Source: an uncultured Verrucomicrobiota bacterium
GTDB lineage: Bacteria; Verrucomicrobiota; Verrucomicrobiia; Methylacidiphilales; UBA1321
Assembly (NCBI GenBank): GCA_903863295.1
Contig: CAIPBM010000178.1
Coordinates: 1 to 36,824 of the forward strand
Direction of reading: 5' to 3'
DNA length: 36,824 nucleotides
In this document: positions 18,478 to 27,172 of the stretch, piece after piece
Layout of the letters: each line of letters begins with the position of its first letter
Position numbering within the stretch: the stretch's first letter is position 1
Notes under the pieces: model-generated
Database searches by the model: none
Told to the model about the DNA's origin: nothing
Seen by the model: only the letters and a program-made list of their open reading frames with translations
Translations under genes and position numbers: made by a program

Positions 18478-20204
18478 TTCTCAGAAGTCGCTCCCGGCAT
18501 TTCACTTTTTTGGAACGTGGGAACAATTTCACGGATAAAATCCTGGAGCATTTTTTTGGTTTGCTCGGCGTTAAGACCATCGGGACGCAAGGACTCGGTA
18601 ATCGGCGACATGGCGATGACGTAGGCCCAGCGGTGATCGCGATTGTGGACGACACGATCCCAGCTACTGAGCCAATTGCGGGTCGCGCGCGAGGGTGTCG
18701 AAATGCCATCCGTGACATACCAGTACATGTAGTAGGCGTGGATGAGAGTGGGCTGCTGGGTACTGCTCACGGCCTGTCGCTGAATGGAAAGGTTGCGCAC
18801 TACAAGTGTCCGGCCATTGGCAAGTTGAACCGGGACATTCTCTTCACTCGTAATCGTCCAACCTTGGGCGAGCAGACAAACTTGGGGAGGATGAATCGTG
18901 TACTGTTGAAGACCGCTTAGAACGATGGAGAAGAATATGGTGTGACCATGAAAATCGTCATAGCTTTTGCGGGAAAAGATCGTGTCCTTCGGCAAGACAT
19001 TGCGTTCCACGTCAGTGACAGGGGCATCAAGTCCAAAAAAGGAGCCGCCATCCAGGTCTGACACGTTAACTTGGTTGGGGAGGGCGGTCAGGATGCCCGC
19101 TTCCTCAGAAAGCACATGTGGAGTCTGATACCAGGAGACGACCAACATGAGGATGGCCAGTGCGTAAACCGTTTTACTTCGCCAGCGGGGAACGGCCTCG
19201 GATTCGGCCCGCGAGGATGATCCCGCTTTCGGCTCTATCTTTTCTTTTTCAAGCGGGTACCTTTGCCCAATTTTGACCAAAAAATACCCGAATGAACTTT
19301 CAAGAACCAAGGCCAGCATGAACGTGGCGAACCCGCAGCCTTCATGAAACAGGGAGGGATGATCCGCAGGCCCCATGGCCGAAGGTGTGCCCCATTTCAT
19401 GCAGCCGAAAACCAGCAGAAGAATCCGGATGACATTGGCGATTATGGCGCATGGGATGGCGCTCAAAAAAACGGTCCATTGCTGCCAGCGGCGCGGGAGA
19501 AAAAAGTAGCTGTAAGCCGCAGAAAACATGAGCAGCGGAAGGAGGGAATGCAACCCGCTGCACGGATCCGAGATATCGATTTGAAACCGGTCACCTATCT
19601 GCCATCCATGGGCCGGATTCGCTGCGGAATAGAGCGCGGTGCCATTTAACAGGCATGGGATGCCAATCAGGTTAAGCGTTCGGAAAGCGAGATTGCTGAC
19701 GATAAGGCGAAGCGGAAAAGCGATTGACGCATCCAAAAAGGGCAAAGGCCACGCAAAAACCAAAAAGACCCATGCAAAACGAAGCTGACGGAACATCGCC
19801 CCACCCCAAAACCAAAAGATGAATCCGGCCAAGAGAACTTGAATAGCCCCGCAACCGATGTACTGCTTACCGGCCCGAGAGCCGATCCAGAACATGACTA
19901 ATCCCAGGATAATCCAGGCCAGGGCTACGGTGCTTCCGTTAATGGGTATCCGTACCAGGATCGCCTTTCTTTCGATTATTAAAAAAACGACGATGAGCGG
20001 AACTAGGAGACAATAGGAATAGTCTTGGTCGCCGGGAGTTTCACTCGCTGTCCAAGTTGCCCAAAGAGCCTTCCCCAGTGGATCGCGGAGGGCGGTATAC
20101 CCGGTATCAAAAGGGAAAAAGAGAAGGAGAACCGCTAGTAAAACGGCGATGGAGAGGAGGGGATTCCACCAGCGCTGCCAATCCCGTCCATTGAATTTTA
20201 ACAC
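18471..20204 (-). CDS. Exosortase with C-terminal EpsI-type domain
   Basis: Inner-membrane transpeptidase-like enzyme that recognises PEP-CTERM tails. Residues 1-310 hold about eight TM helices with the exosortase triad: Cys215 in SDPCSGLHSLLPL, Arg260 in IIANVIRILLLV and His287 in SLFHEGCGFATF. After a charged linker (about 311-342) another TM helix (345-359) leads into an extracytoplasmic EpsI (DUF3485)-type domain with the motif HPPQVCLLAQGW (438-449) and YYMYWYVTDG. Total 577 residues. Exosortase and EpsI are separate genes in some EPS loci; here they are fused. The start codon is GTG at 20204 with no better in-frame choice. The probable substrate is the PEP-CTERM protein encoded convergently next door. 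The catalytic order and family are clear; the exact exosortase subtype was not determined. Confidence 0.94.
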   Translation of the reverse strand: MLKFNGRDWQRWWNPLLSIAVLLAVLLLFFPFDTGYTALRDPLGKALWATWTASETPGDQDYSYCLLVPLIVVFLIIERKAILVRIPINGSTVALAWIILGLVMFWIGSRAGKQYIGCGAIQVLLAGFIFWFWGGAMFRQLRFAWVFLVFAWPLPFLDASIAFPLRLIVSNLAFRTLNLIGIPCLLNGTALYSAANPAHGWQIGDRFQIDISDPCSGLHSLLPLLMFSAAYSYFFLPRRWQQWTVFLSAIPCAIIANVIRILLLVFGCMKWGTPSAMGPADHPSLFHEGCGFATFMLALVLESSFGYFLVKIGQRYPLEKEKIEPKAGSSSRAESEAVPRWRSKTVYALAILMLVVSWYQTPHVLSEEAGILTALPNQVNVSDLDGGSFFGLDAPVTDVERNVLPKDTIFSRKSYDDFHGHTIFFSIVLSGLQQYTIHPPQVCLLAQGWTITSEENVPVQLANGRTLVVRNLSIQRQAVSSTQQPTLIHAYYMYWYVTDGISTPSRATRNWLSSWDRVVHNRDHRWAYVIAMSPITESLRPDGLNAEQTKKMLQDFIREIVPTFQKSEMPGATSEKP

Positions 20205-20227
20205 TTCAAAAGTTTAGATTTCACAAG

Positions 20228-20256
20228 TTTACAGGCAAGTTATTCCTCGTTTAAAT
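20228..20256 (+). promoter_or_regulatory. Candidate sigma-70-type promoter for the secreted hypothetical protein
   Basis: TTTACA (20228-20233, 5 of 6 with TTGACA), a 17-base spacer and TTAAAT (20251-20256, 4 of 6 with TATAAT). It sits in the AT-rich 164-base gap between the divergent exosortase and secreted-protein genes and would give a leader of about 105 bases. No other motif was found in the gap. Confidence 0.35.
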
Positions 20257-20368
20257 AGGTGGGATAGTTGTTTTCAGATAGTTAGTCCCAAAAATGATCA
20301 AAATTTAACATAATCGTCAAATAAGAGGGCTAGGTATCATCTGAGTTTTCTGCTACATTCCTTAAACC

Positions 20369-21028
20369 ATGAAGACCTTCGAACCCCGTGAAACCATCAA
20401 TGGCTTATTTATGATGCGCCGAATGGCTCTGACTGCAGCAGTTATGGTTCTCTGCGCTGGTAATGCACTTCGGGCGCAGGCTCCGACTAATATTTCCACG
20501 GCGAAGGAGGGCGCTACAGTCATTTACTCATCTCCTCTCTCCAAGGGAGCGTCGCCCAATAGCCTGATCAACGGCCAAGGCGGTTCTATCTCATTCTCAA
20601 AGAAGAAGGCTGCTGGCCCTCATTTAATTGTGATCGATCTCGGAAAAAACTACTCTCTGGGTGGTGTCCGCTTGAATTTCTCCAAGTCCGGGCCTCTGAA
20701 GGTTTTTGTCCTCGGCAACAAGCCGGAAGGCAACGGGTCGTGGGCGAATGCGGTGTCAGGGGCACAGCCAAATGGGATCATCGGTTCATCGGGCGCTCCT
20801 CTTTCACTAAATGGTGCTGAGGGTGAATACCTGGTCATTGTCAGTGATAGCGATCCGGGCGCATTCTCCGGCCTGTATGTTACCGGTGAGCCGTCGCCTT
20901 TTGGACGTCACGTCGTCGAGAATCCACATCCCGGCCCGAACCAATTGGGATCGAGTTCACTGAGTGAGACGCCACAGCCGGGTTCGTCCTTTGAACAAAC
21001 CCCGAACGTTCCTCCCGCTAGCAATTAA
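20369..21028 (+). CDS. Secreted hypothetical protein (possible discoidin-like domain)
   Basis: A 219-residue protein with an N-terminal export signal (MMRRMALTAAVMVLCAGNALRAQA; the charged start and hydrophobic core are at about residues 15-37, so an internal start at the MMRR methionines is an alternative). The middle part (NSLINGQGGSISFS and LIVIDLGKNYSLGGVRLNFS) recalls the strand pattern of F5/8 type C (discoidin) carbohydrate-binding domains, where a conserved IDLG segment is usual. The last 45 residues are Pro/Ser/Gly-rich and probably disordered. No PEP-CTERM tail or lipobox is present. Its place between the exosortase and the EPS export operon suggests a periplasmic or secreted partner in polysaccharide handling. 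I do not recognise a specific family, and the discoidin match is tentative. Confidence 0.6.
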   Translation: MKTFEPRETINGLFMMRRMALTAAVMVLCAGNALRAQAPTNISTAKEGATVIYSSPLSKGASPNSLINGQGGSISFSKKKAAGPHLIVIDLGKNYSLGGVRLNFSKSGPLKVFVLGNKPEGNGSWANAVSGAQPNGIIGSSGAPLSLNGAEGEYLVIVSDSDPGAFSGLYVTGEPSPFGRHVVENPHPGPNQLGSSSLSETPQPGSSFEQTPNVPPASN

Positions 21029-21070
21029 TACCAAGCCGCGGTCTGGAAAAGCTAGATGCCCTTTCATCAT

Positions 21071-23371
21071 TCATGGATTGAGTAGCGGCTTCAAGGCCTC
21101 CCAGGCAGCCTCGTCTTCATGACTATCATGCAGCGCTTTGGCGAGAAGGTACGGGACATAAGAAGGTCGATTGGAGAGCGCATCCGCCTTTTTGAGGGTG
21201 GCCAAAGCGTCCTCGTTGGCACCTGCCGCCGTTTCTGCCAAATAAAGTTGGACCAGGTAAAAGGGATCGCCCGGATTGGCGGCGGATTGGCGGTTGGCTT
21301 CTGCAAGATCTAGGGAATATATTTTGGATAAATCTGGGGCGGACATGTTCTGCAAAACGGTGGTGACGGCTTCTGGGTACCGACCTGCCTTGGCCAAGGC
21401 ACGCGCATAGGCGCTCCAACCCGCGGCCCGCCATTCGGGATGTTGCGGCCATTGATCGATGAAAGCCGCCGGGTCGCCCATATCGACCCATCGGTCAAAA
21501 AGTCGCTTGGCCAAGGCAGGTTTTACTCCTTCGAGTGACGTGTTTTCCGTGAGAAAATTCTCACATAACCAGCCAAAATCCTCCGGGTTCTGGCTGGCGA
21601 TGGCGATGATCTGGAGATTCGGGTCGTCCCCGGCAAGGCTTACCATCTCCAGGCGCAACTTGGCCGTAAGATCTGGGGCTCCATAGATATTCTGCAGGAA
21701 TTCCTCGCGTCGCTCGGGGGAACGTCGCAGCAGTTCATTCCAGGCGACGAGGCTTTCCGCAGGATCCGAAGACCGGCAGGCATCGCCAATCGAAAGCGGC
21801 AACCCGGTCGAATTCTGTTCCAGATACAACGCCCTGTCAAAATCGGCGTTGGCCCCATCCATCATCGCAGGCGATTGCAGACGGATCAGGCCTCTCTGGT
21901 AATAGGGCAGCCATTGTAGAGGTGCCCAGACCAACGCTCGAGTGAGAAGGTGATGCTGCTCCGATAGCGACATGTCAGACGGCCGCGATTTCTCCAGGTA
22001 AGTTAGTGAACCTCGAGTCGGCATCCATGGCTCCAAGTTGACCGACTGGATGCGGAAAATGGCGACCATCAGTAAGAATATTCCTGCCAAGCGACCAGCG
22101 ATGCTGGGAAAACCACTTTCAGGTGAAGGCACCGGTCGATAGGCGCCGAGGCTGGTGAGATAGAGGCAGCTCCACACGGTGCCGAGACGATGTCCTCCCA
22201 CATCAAACAAGCTATGGAAGAGAAAAAGAAGCGCCACCGTCAGGCTGGTATGGGTCAGGTTGCGAAAGGGCGTCTTGACCAGGTAAATTCTAAAAATCAG
22301 GACGATGAGGATGCCGAAAAGAACCACGCCGCCGACGCCCAGTTCCGAGGCGAGCCACAACCAATCACTGTCGGGATGCAGACAACGTTCAGCCAGGTAG
22401 GCACTGGAATCACGCTGGACGTTAAAGTATCCTTCAAAATTCCCGAGGCCGATCCCGCACCATGGACTGCTACCGATGAGGGCTAGGGTATCATGGTAAA
22501 TGGGGCCGCGTCCTTCCTGGCCCTTTTCGATAAAGACGAGGAAACGGTCGCGTAATTCGACGTTCATCAGGACGAGCATTACGATCGAAAAAAGAATGAC
22601 AATCATACCCATGAGCTTGATCAGCCAGCCATGACGTTGAAACTCCGGGCGCAGAACCCAGAGCAGCAGCAGTCCCACCCCGAAAAGGACGACCGCCGTG
22701 CGCGATCCATTCAGCAGAATCGCCGTCATGAAAAGTCCGGTTGCCAGAATCCATAAAACTCCGCCCCATTTCCCGCGGGAAAGTTCGGAAAATCCGCGGC
22801 TCGCCGAAACGATGCCACTCATGAGCAGCAGATCGCCGGTTTGGTTGCGATTTTCAAATTGCCCGGCGCCGATCAAAAAGGAAGGGACGCACGCCGCAAG
22901 GGAAGTCGCCTGCAGGATCGTATTTGTGGCCAGGATCAAGGTGCCGATCAGATAGGCGGAAATAAAGAATCGACGTTGCCCGGCGGAGAGATCGGCTTCG
23001 AAGCAAAACCATGCCCAGAGAAACGTCGCGATGAGCAACGTCAAGTCTTCCAGACTCAACCAAGGCTGAGCGGACAGGGTGCTGGGCAGATCAATTCCGT
23101 GCCCCCGGAATGATTCACGAATCGATGAACCAAACCAATTCGCTGGAAGAAAGGCGGTGAAGGCCAGCATCAGGATCAAGCCGCAAAAAATCAGGATCAA
23201 TTTTGGCGGGAACCGAGATGGAGGAAAGACCATAAAAAGCCCTCCCAAGGCACCAAGCATGATGGTCTGAGGCCAAAATTTGCTACTGACCGCGAGCCAA
23301 CCGCCCGTCATGACGACCATCCACGCCAGAAGTGCGGACGGAGGAACTGATGGACGGGAAGTATCTTTCAT
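21071..23371 (-). CDS. O-antigen ligase/polymerase-type membrane protein with repeat domain
   Basis: A 766-residue protein. The N-terminal part (about 1-440) has around ten TM helices and Wzy_C-type features: NGSRTAVVLFGVGLLLLWVL and the periplasmic-loop motif GQEGRGPIYHDTLALIGSSP followed by WCGIGLGNFEGYF. These are hallmarks of O-antigen ligase (WaaL)/polymerase proteins. The C-terminal half (about 455-766) is soluble and helical with TPR-like helical pairs (for example SAYARALAKAGRYPEAVTTV), a fusion seen in EPS and O-linked glycosylation ligases. It likely transfers or polymerises undecaprenyl-linked glycan in the periplasm, or links the chain to protein (PEP-CTERM glycoproteins being one possibility). 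It is last in the EPS operon, separated by 138 bases with its own candidate promoter. Which acceptor it uses is unknown. Confidence 0.88.
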   Translation of the reverse strand: MKDTSRPSVPPSALLAWMVVMTGGWLAVSSKFWPQTIMLGALGGLFMVFPPSRFPPKLILIFCGLILMLAFTAFLPANWFGSSIRESFRGHGIDLPSTLSAQPWLSLEDLTLLIATFLWAWFCFEADLSAGQRRFFISAYLIGTLILATNTILQATSLAACVPSFLIGAGQFENRNQTGDLLLMSGIVSASRGFSELSRGKWGGVLWILATGLFMTAILLNGSRTAVVLFGVGLLLLWVLRPEFQRHGWLIKLMGMIVILFSIVMLVLMNVELRDRFLVFIEKGQEGRGPIYHDTLALIGSSPWCGIGLGNFEGYFNVQRDSSAYLAERCLHPDSDWLWLASELGVGGVVLFGILIVLIFRIYLVKTPFRNLTHTSLTVALLFLFHSLFDVGGHRLGTVWSCLYLTSLGAYRPVPSPESGFPSIAGRLAGIFLLMVAIFRIQSVNLEPWMPTRGSLTYLEKSRPSDMSLSEQHHLLTRALVWAPLQWLPYYQRGLIRLQSPAMMDGANADFDRALYLEQNSTGLPLSIGDACRSSDPAESLVAWNELLRRSPERREEFLQNIYGAPDLTAKLRLEMVSLAGDDPNLQIIAIASQNPEDFGWLCENFLTENTSLEGVKPALAKRLFDRWVDMGDPAAFIDQWPQHPEWRAAGWSAYARALAKAGRYPEAVTTVLQNMSAPDLSKIYSLDLAEANRQSAANPGDPFYLVQLYLAETAAGANEDALATLKKADALSNRPSYVPYLLAKALHDSHEDEAAWEALKPLLNP

Positions 23372-23442
23372 TTAGAGAAAAGGCGCGATCCTGCCGATAG
23401 ATTTCGCGCTCATCGATCGAGCCCGCATCGGAATTGGCCGAG

Positions 23443-23471
23443 ACTATATAATCGACACGGGCTCGGGTAAA
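23443..23471 (-). promoter_or_regulatory. Candidate promoter of the ligase/polymerase gene
   Basis: On the minus strand, TTTACC (-35, 23471-23466, 4 of 6) is 17 bases from TATAGT (-10, 23448-23443, 5 of 6), about 70 bases before the ATG at 23371. Part of the element lies in an inverted repeat, CGAGCCCG (23418-23425)/CGGGCTCG (23458-23465), that could form a stem around the -10. Confidence 0.45.
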
Positions 23472-23509
23472 CTCCTAAGCCTCTAAGTACCTGGAAGGCT
23501 CAGCAGTCG

Positions 23510-25027
23510 CTAAGTAACCGGGAGATAAAAGCCCACAGTGTTACTTTCCGTAATATTCCCTACCGAAGCGTCGGTGGTCACAAAATGCAATTTCGGACGG
23601 TTCAGGGCATGCCAGCGGGCCGCCGCCTTGTACCAGGCTTCCGAAGCCAGATCGCCGAGGATATTGAAGAGCATGTCCGACATGACCTCTTTTTTTGCGT
23701 AGAACTCGATGCTGGTGCCATTACTAATTTCATGGACGGCGCGGTGGAGATCATCGGAATCCACGTGCACTTCATCAGCCGTCCAGGAATTGACGGAGCC
23801 ATCAGGGAGCCGGACGCGGACTTTCGTGAACCGGAGTTTCTTCACCACGAAGGTGTAATCCTGCCAAAGTTCGTCGCAGGATTGATGCCGTTCGATTTCG
23901 AGAACGAGCCACCGGTTCAGGGTCAGCGCATATTGCGTTTCTTTTCGCAGGGCCAACGATTTGCTTAATTGACTACTCAGATTGGCCCAGTTTTTAGTCA
24001 TACCGAGAATGCGACTGGCCATGAGAAGGATAAAAAACAAGAGTCCCGCGTAGAGTGGCAGCATGCGCCCCTGCATGTAGAAAACGCCAAAAGCCAGAAC
24101 AAGACAGAGCATGGAAACGGCGTAAAGATTGAGCAGGGTGACTTCCCGGGAAATGCCCAGGGTCAGCATGTGATGATGGATGTGTTTGCGATCGGGACGA
24201 AAGATGGGCAACCCGCGCAGTCCGCGTCGCAGCACGGCGAGTCCGACATCGACAATTGGCAGGGCGAGCGCGAAGGCCGGGGCCAGAAGTGCCGCAGCAA
24301 CCGTGCCCTTGTTGGAATTAACGATGGAGAGGATGCCAATGAGGAAACCGAGAAAATAGGCGCCGCCGTCACCCATGTAAATTTTTGCGGGTGGGTAGTT
24401 GAAACGAAGGAAACCCAGCAGGGCTCCCGATACGCCGATGGCCAGGAGCGAGATGAATCCGGAGTCGCCGCCCATCCCCACATTGGCGAGCAGAAACATC
24501 AGCATCAGGCAAATCCCCCCCGCCAGGCCGTCAATGCCGTCGATGAGATTGATGAGGTTGGTCAGCGAAACCAGCCACAAGACCGTGACGAAAAAGCCTA
24601 ACATGCCCAGAGAGATATCGGTATCGGTCAGCGGACTTTTAAAGATATCGATTCTCACGCTTCCAAAATAAACCGCCGCCGAAATCAAAATCTGCGAGGC
24701 CAGTTTGAATTTGGCGCTGAGAGGGCGCAGATCATCCCACAGTCCCAGCCCAAACATCGCCAAGGAACTGATCAGGATGACCAATAACGTCTGGGCATTG
24801 GCGGCCGAGATCGAGCTGAAGAGCAAGATGGTGAGGGCACAAACGGCGAAGGCCGAGGCCAGGGCGATACCTCCCAGCCGGGGCACGGAGGTCCTCCGGG
24901 AATGATGAAACTCGCTCCCACGGAGGGTGTCGCCACGCCGTTCGCTCCATTTCAAAATTAGCGAAATGCCCCCCCAGCTTGGACAAAGGCCCAGGACAAA
25001 ATAGAAAAGGATTTGCGGCCAGTTCAT
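23510..25027 (-). CDS. WecA/MraY-like undecaprenyl-phosphate sugar-1-P transferase with extension
   Basis: Membrane enzyme that starts a glycan by transferring a sugar-1-phosphate (GlcNAc-1-P or related) to undecaprenyl phosphate. Eleven or so TM helices cover residues 1-340. Conserved sites of the family are visible: Asp98-Asp99 (GLWDDLRPLSAKFKL), the Asn160-Asp163-Asp166 catalytic region (NLIDGIDGLAGG), Asp220 (MGDGGAYFLGF) and the basic/His cluster KHIHHHMLTLG (281-291). The protein is longer than usual (505 residues against about 350). The extra about 150 residues at the C-terminus are soluble, start with a helical linker and have no recognisable domain. It precedes the ligase gene by 138 bases and follows the BY-kinase gene by 26 bases. 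Function is clear for the core, unknown for the extension. Confidence 0.92.
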   Translation of the reverse strand: MNWPQILFYFVLGLCPSWGGISLILKWSERRGDTLRGSEFHHSRRTSVPRLGGIALASAFAVCALTILLFSSISAANAQTLLVILISSLAMFGLGLWDDLRPLSAKFKLASQILISAAVYFGSVRIDIFKSPLTDTDISLGMLGFFVTVLWLVSLTNLINLIDGIDGLAGGICLMLMFLLANVGMGGDSGFISLLAIGVSGALLGFLRFNYPPAKIYMGDGGAYFLGFLIGILSIVNSNKGTVAAALLAPAFALALPIVDVGLAVLRRGLRGLPIFRPDRKHIHHHMLTLGISREVTLLNLYAVSMLCLVLAFGVFYMQGRMLPLYAGLLFFILLMASRILGMTKNWANLSSQLSKSLALRKETQYALTLNRWLVLEIERHQSCDELWQDYTFVVKKLRFTKVRVRLPDGSVNSWTADEVHVDSDDLHRAVHEISNGTSIEFYAKKEVMSDMLFNILGDLASEAWYKAAARWHALNRPKLHFVTTDASVGNITESNTVGFYLPVT

Positions 25028-25053
25028 GGAGATGATGGAAGTGCGGATCGGGC

Positions 25054-27165
25054 TTAAACGGCGGCACTATAATATTCCGTGTACTGATATCGATGGTAAT
25101 AGCCGGGCTGATTCGGCTCGACGCCGTTGAGAACAACACCGAAAACATGGGCATGTTTCTGCGATATATCATTCAAGGCGGTGCGGATCGCATCCACCGT
25201 GCTGTGCCGGACCCGGGCCACAAAGAGCACGCCCTCCAACTTGGTACTGAGGTTGGACGAATCATTGGCCGCCAGGATGGGTGCGCTGTCCCACAGGATA
25301 ATATCGTAAGCAGCACCGGTTTCCTGGATGAGTTGATCAATGGCAGTCGTCAGGAAAAGATCGCCGGAACGCTTGGGGGATTTACCGCGCGTGATCAGAT
25401 GCAGATTGGGGAGAGAGGTCGCCCGGAGAACATCGTGCCAGCCGGTTTCGCCCTGGAGATACTCAGCCAGCCCCGGGCCAACCGGCTGATCAAATATGTC
25501 ATGCTGGACACCTTTTCTCAGGTCGGCATCAATCAAGAGCGTGCGGGCTCCCGTATGAGCAAAGACAATGGCGAGATTGGCGGCGAGTGTCGATTTCCCC
25601 TCGCCCGGGATCGCGCTGCTGACCATCAAGGATCGGGGAGGCTGCGCCTTGCCGGAATGGAAAAGCAGGGCTGACCGTATATAGCGAAATTGCTCCAGGT
25701 ATTCGTACCGCGAATCGTCCTCGCTCAAAAGCTTAACACGCTTGGTCTTTTTATCCGCTTCGACCAAGGGGATTTGTCCAGTTATGGGGAAGGTTATGGC
25801 TTCTTCCAGTTCCAATGGAGAGTTGAGTTTGTTGTCCCGCCGGGCCAATGGGTAAATGATGGCCAGGCCTACCGCCAATCCGGCCAGCAATCCATAGGCT
25901 AACTGCAGGGGATAATTGGGATCAAGAGGCTTGGCTTTAGATGCGGCTTCCATGATGACCACAAAATCCTGGTCGAGTGACTTGTTCATGTCGACCGCCT
26001 GGATGCTGGATGCGAGTTGATTATAGAGGGTTTGTTCCCGGGTGATCTTGTTTTTCAGTTGCTGGTAGGTACCGAGTCGTTCACTCAATTCCAAGGACTT
26101 GGTGTTCCAGATGGCGATCTGGGCCTGCAGGTTCTTGATTTGTAATTCGAGGTCCTCCCGGTGGGCGTCGCGGGTCGCGACATTCCGGGTCTTGAGGAGG
26201 TCGAGAAACTTCTGCTCCTTATTGATTGCATCCGTGAGGTTGACCATCTTCGGATGCATATCCTTGAGATAGACGCCATATTCATCCCGGAGAATCTTAA
26301 GCTTCTCGATATAGTCCTGTTCCGCGAGTATGGCGGCTGTGTCCCGCGTGTAACTGTCGCTAAGCGTCGTGGATCCAGGTGCAATATTGGTACTCGTCGT
26401 CTTGACTGAATAGTCCTCCGGATTAATCAGCGGATCTTTACTTTCAAGAGTCAGAAGACCGTGTTCCTTGATCAACTGAGCCAGTTCGTTGTTCAAGTAG
26501 ACGAGATAGTTCGCCGAACTGGCGCTTTGTTCCTCGATAAAAACAACATTGTTTTGTTTCTGGAAATCGAGCAACTGCTGCTCGTCGGTACGGATCTGGG
26601 CGTCGAGGTGGGAGACTTCTTCCGTGATAGCTGACGCCGCCTCGTCGGTGGTTTGATTTTTCCGCCCGCGCTTACTGGCCAGGTAGGTGTCCATGACTGC
26701 GTCCAGCAGAACGCGGGCGTAATCGGGATTGGTTGAGATGACCTTAAGATCGAAAATGGAAGTCCGGGGTTCGACACCAGCATCAATTTGGGCGAGTGGA
26801 TCAGCGGGGATATCCGGGTAGAGCGTATTAACCCGTTCTCTGGCCTGGGTCAGAGTTTCCGGGGATTTCATCAGGGCAACCTGGGTGCCGTAAAAGCTAT
26901 TGCCGTCGCTCACTTCATTGTAGACCTGCTGCTGGGGAAGCGAAACATGACCGCCCAACATCATCCTGGAAAATGAAAGATAGCGGGGTGGCTGCGTATA
27001 GCAAAGATAGGCCTGTACCCCCACCCCGATCATGATCGTGAGAGCCGCGATCCACCAATAACGTTGCGCAGCCAGCTTGATCCGATGATAGCGGAGTGCG
27101 CGTTGTGCGGATAAATCGCGGGGCGAGGCCGATTCACCTGCCGATAATTCGGAACGTTCAATCAT
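25054..27165 (-). CDS. Wzc-type polysaccharide co-polymerase/BY-kinase
   Basis: A 703-residue inner-membrane protein combining a chain-length (Wzz) domain and a bacterial tyrosine kinase. A TM helix (about 38-55) leads into a long periplasmic coiled-coil region (about 180-420) and a second TM helix near residue 435. The cytoplasmic kinase has Walker A SSAIPGEGKSTLAAN (Lys524), Walker A' LLIDADLRKG and Walker B ILWDSAPI. It ends in a tyrosine cluster (YYHRYQYTEYYSAAV, six Tyr in 15 residues) for trans-autophosphorylation. It is expected to control EPS chain length and couple it to Wza. It starts 7 bases after the stop of the Wza-like gene and precedes the WecA-like gene by 26 bases. Kinase activity is very likely because all three nucleotide motifs are intact. 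Confidence 0.94.
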   Translation of the reverse strand: MIERSELSAGESASPRDLSAQRALRYHRIKLAAQRYWWIAALTIMIGVGVQAYLCYTQPPRYLSFSRMMLGGHVSLPQQQVYNEVSDGNSFYGTQVALMKSPETLTQARERVNTLYPDIPADPLAQIDAGVEPRTSIFDLKVISTNPDYARVLLDAVMDTYLASKRGRKNQTTDEAASAITEEVSHLDAQIRTDEQQLLDFQKQNNVVFIEEQSASSANYLVYLNNELAQLIKEHGLLTLESKDPLINPEDYSVKTTSTNIAPGSTTLSDSYTRDTAAILAEQDYIEKLKILRDEYGVYLKDMHPKMVNLTDAINKEQKFLDLLKTRNVATRDAHREDLELQIKNLQAQIAIWNTKSLELSERLGTYQQLKNKITREQTLYNQLASSIQAVDMNKSLDQDFVVIMEAASKAKPLDPNYPLQLAYGLLAGLAVGLAIIYPLARRDNKLNSPLELEEAITFPITGQIPLVEADKKTKRVKLLSEDDSRYEYLEQFRYIRSALLFHSGKAQPPRSLMVSSAIPGEGKSTLAANLAIVFAHTGARTLLIDADLRKGVQHDIFDQPVGPGLAEYLQGETGWHDVLRATSLPNLHLITRGKSPKRSGDLFLTTAIDQLIQETGAAYDIILWDSAPILAANDSSNLSTKLEGVLFVARVRHSTVDAIRTALNDISQKHAHVFGVVLNGVEPNQPGYYHRYQYTEYYSAAV

Positions 27166-27172
27166 GGCGCGA

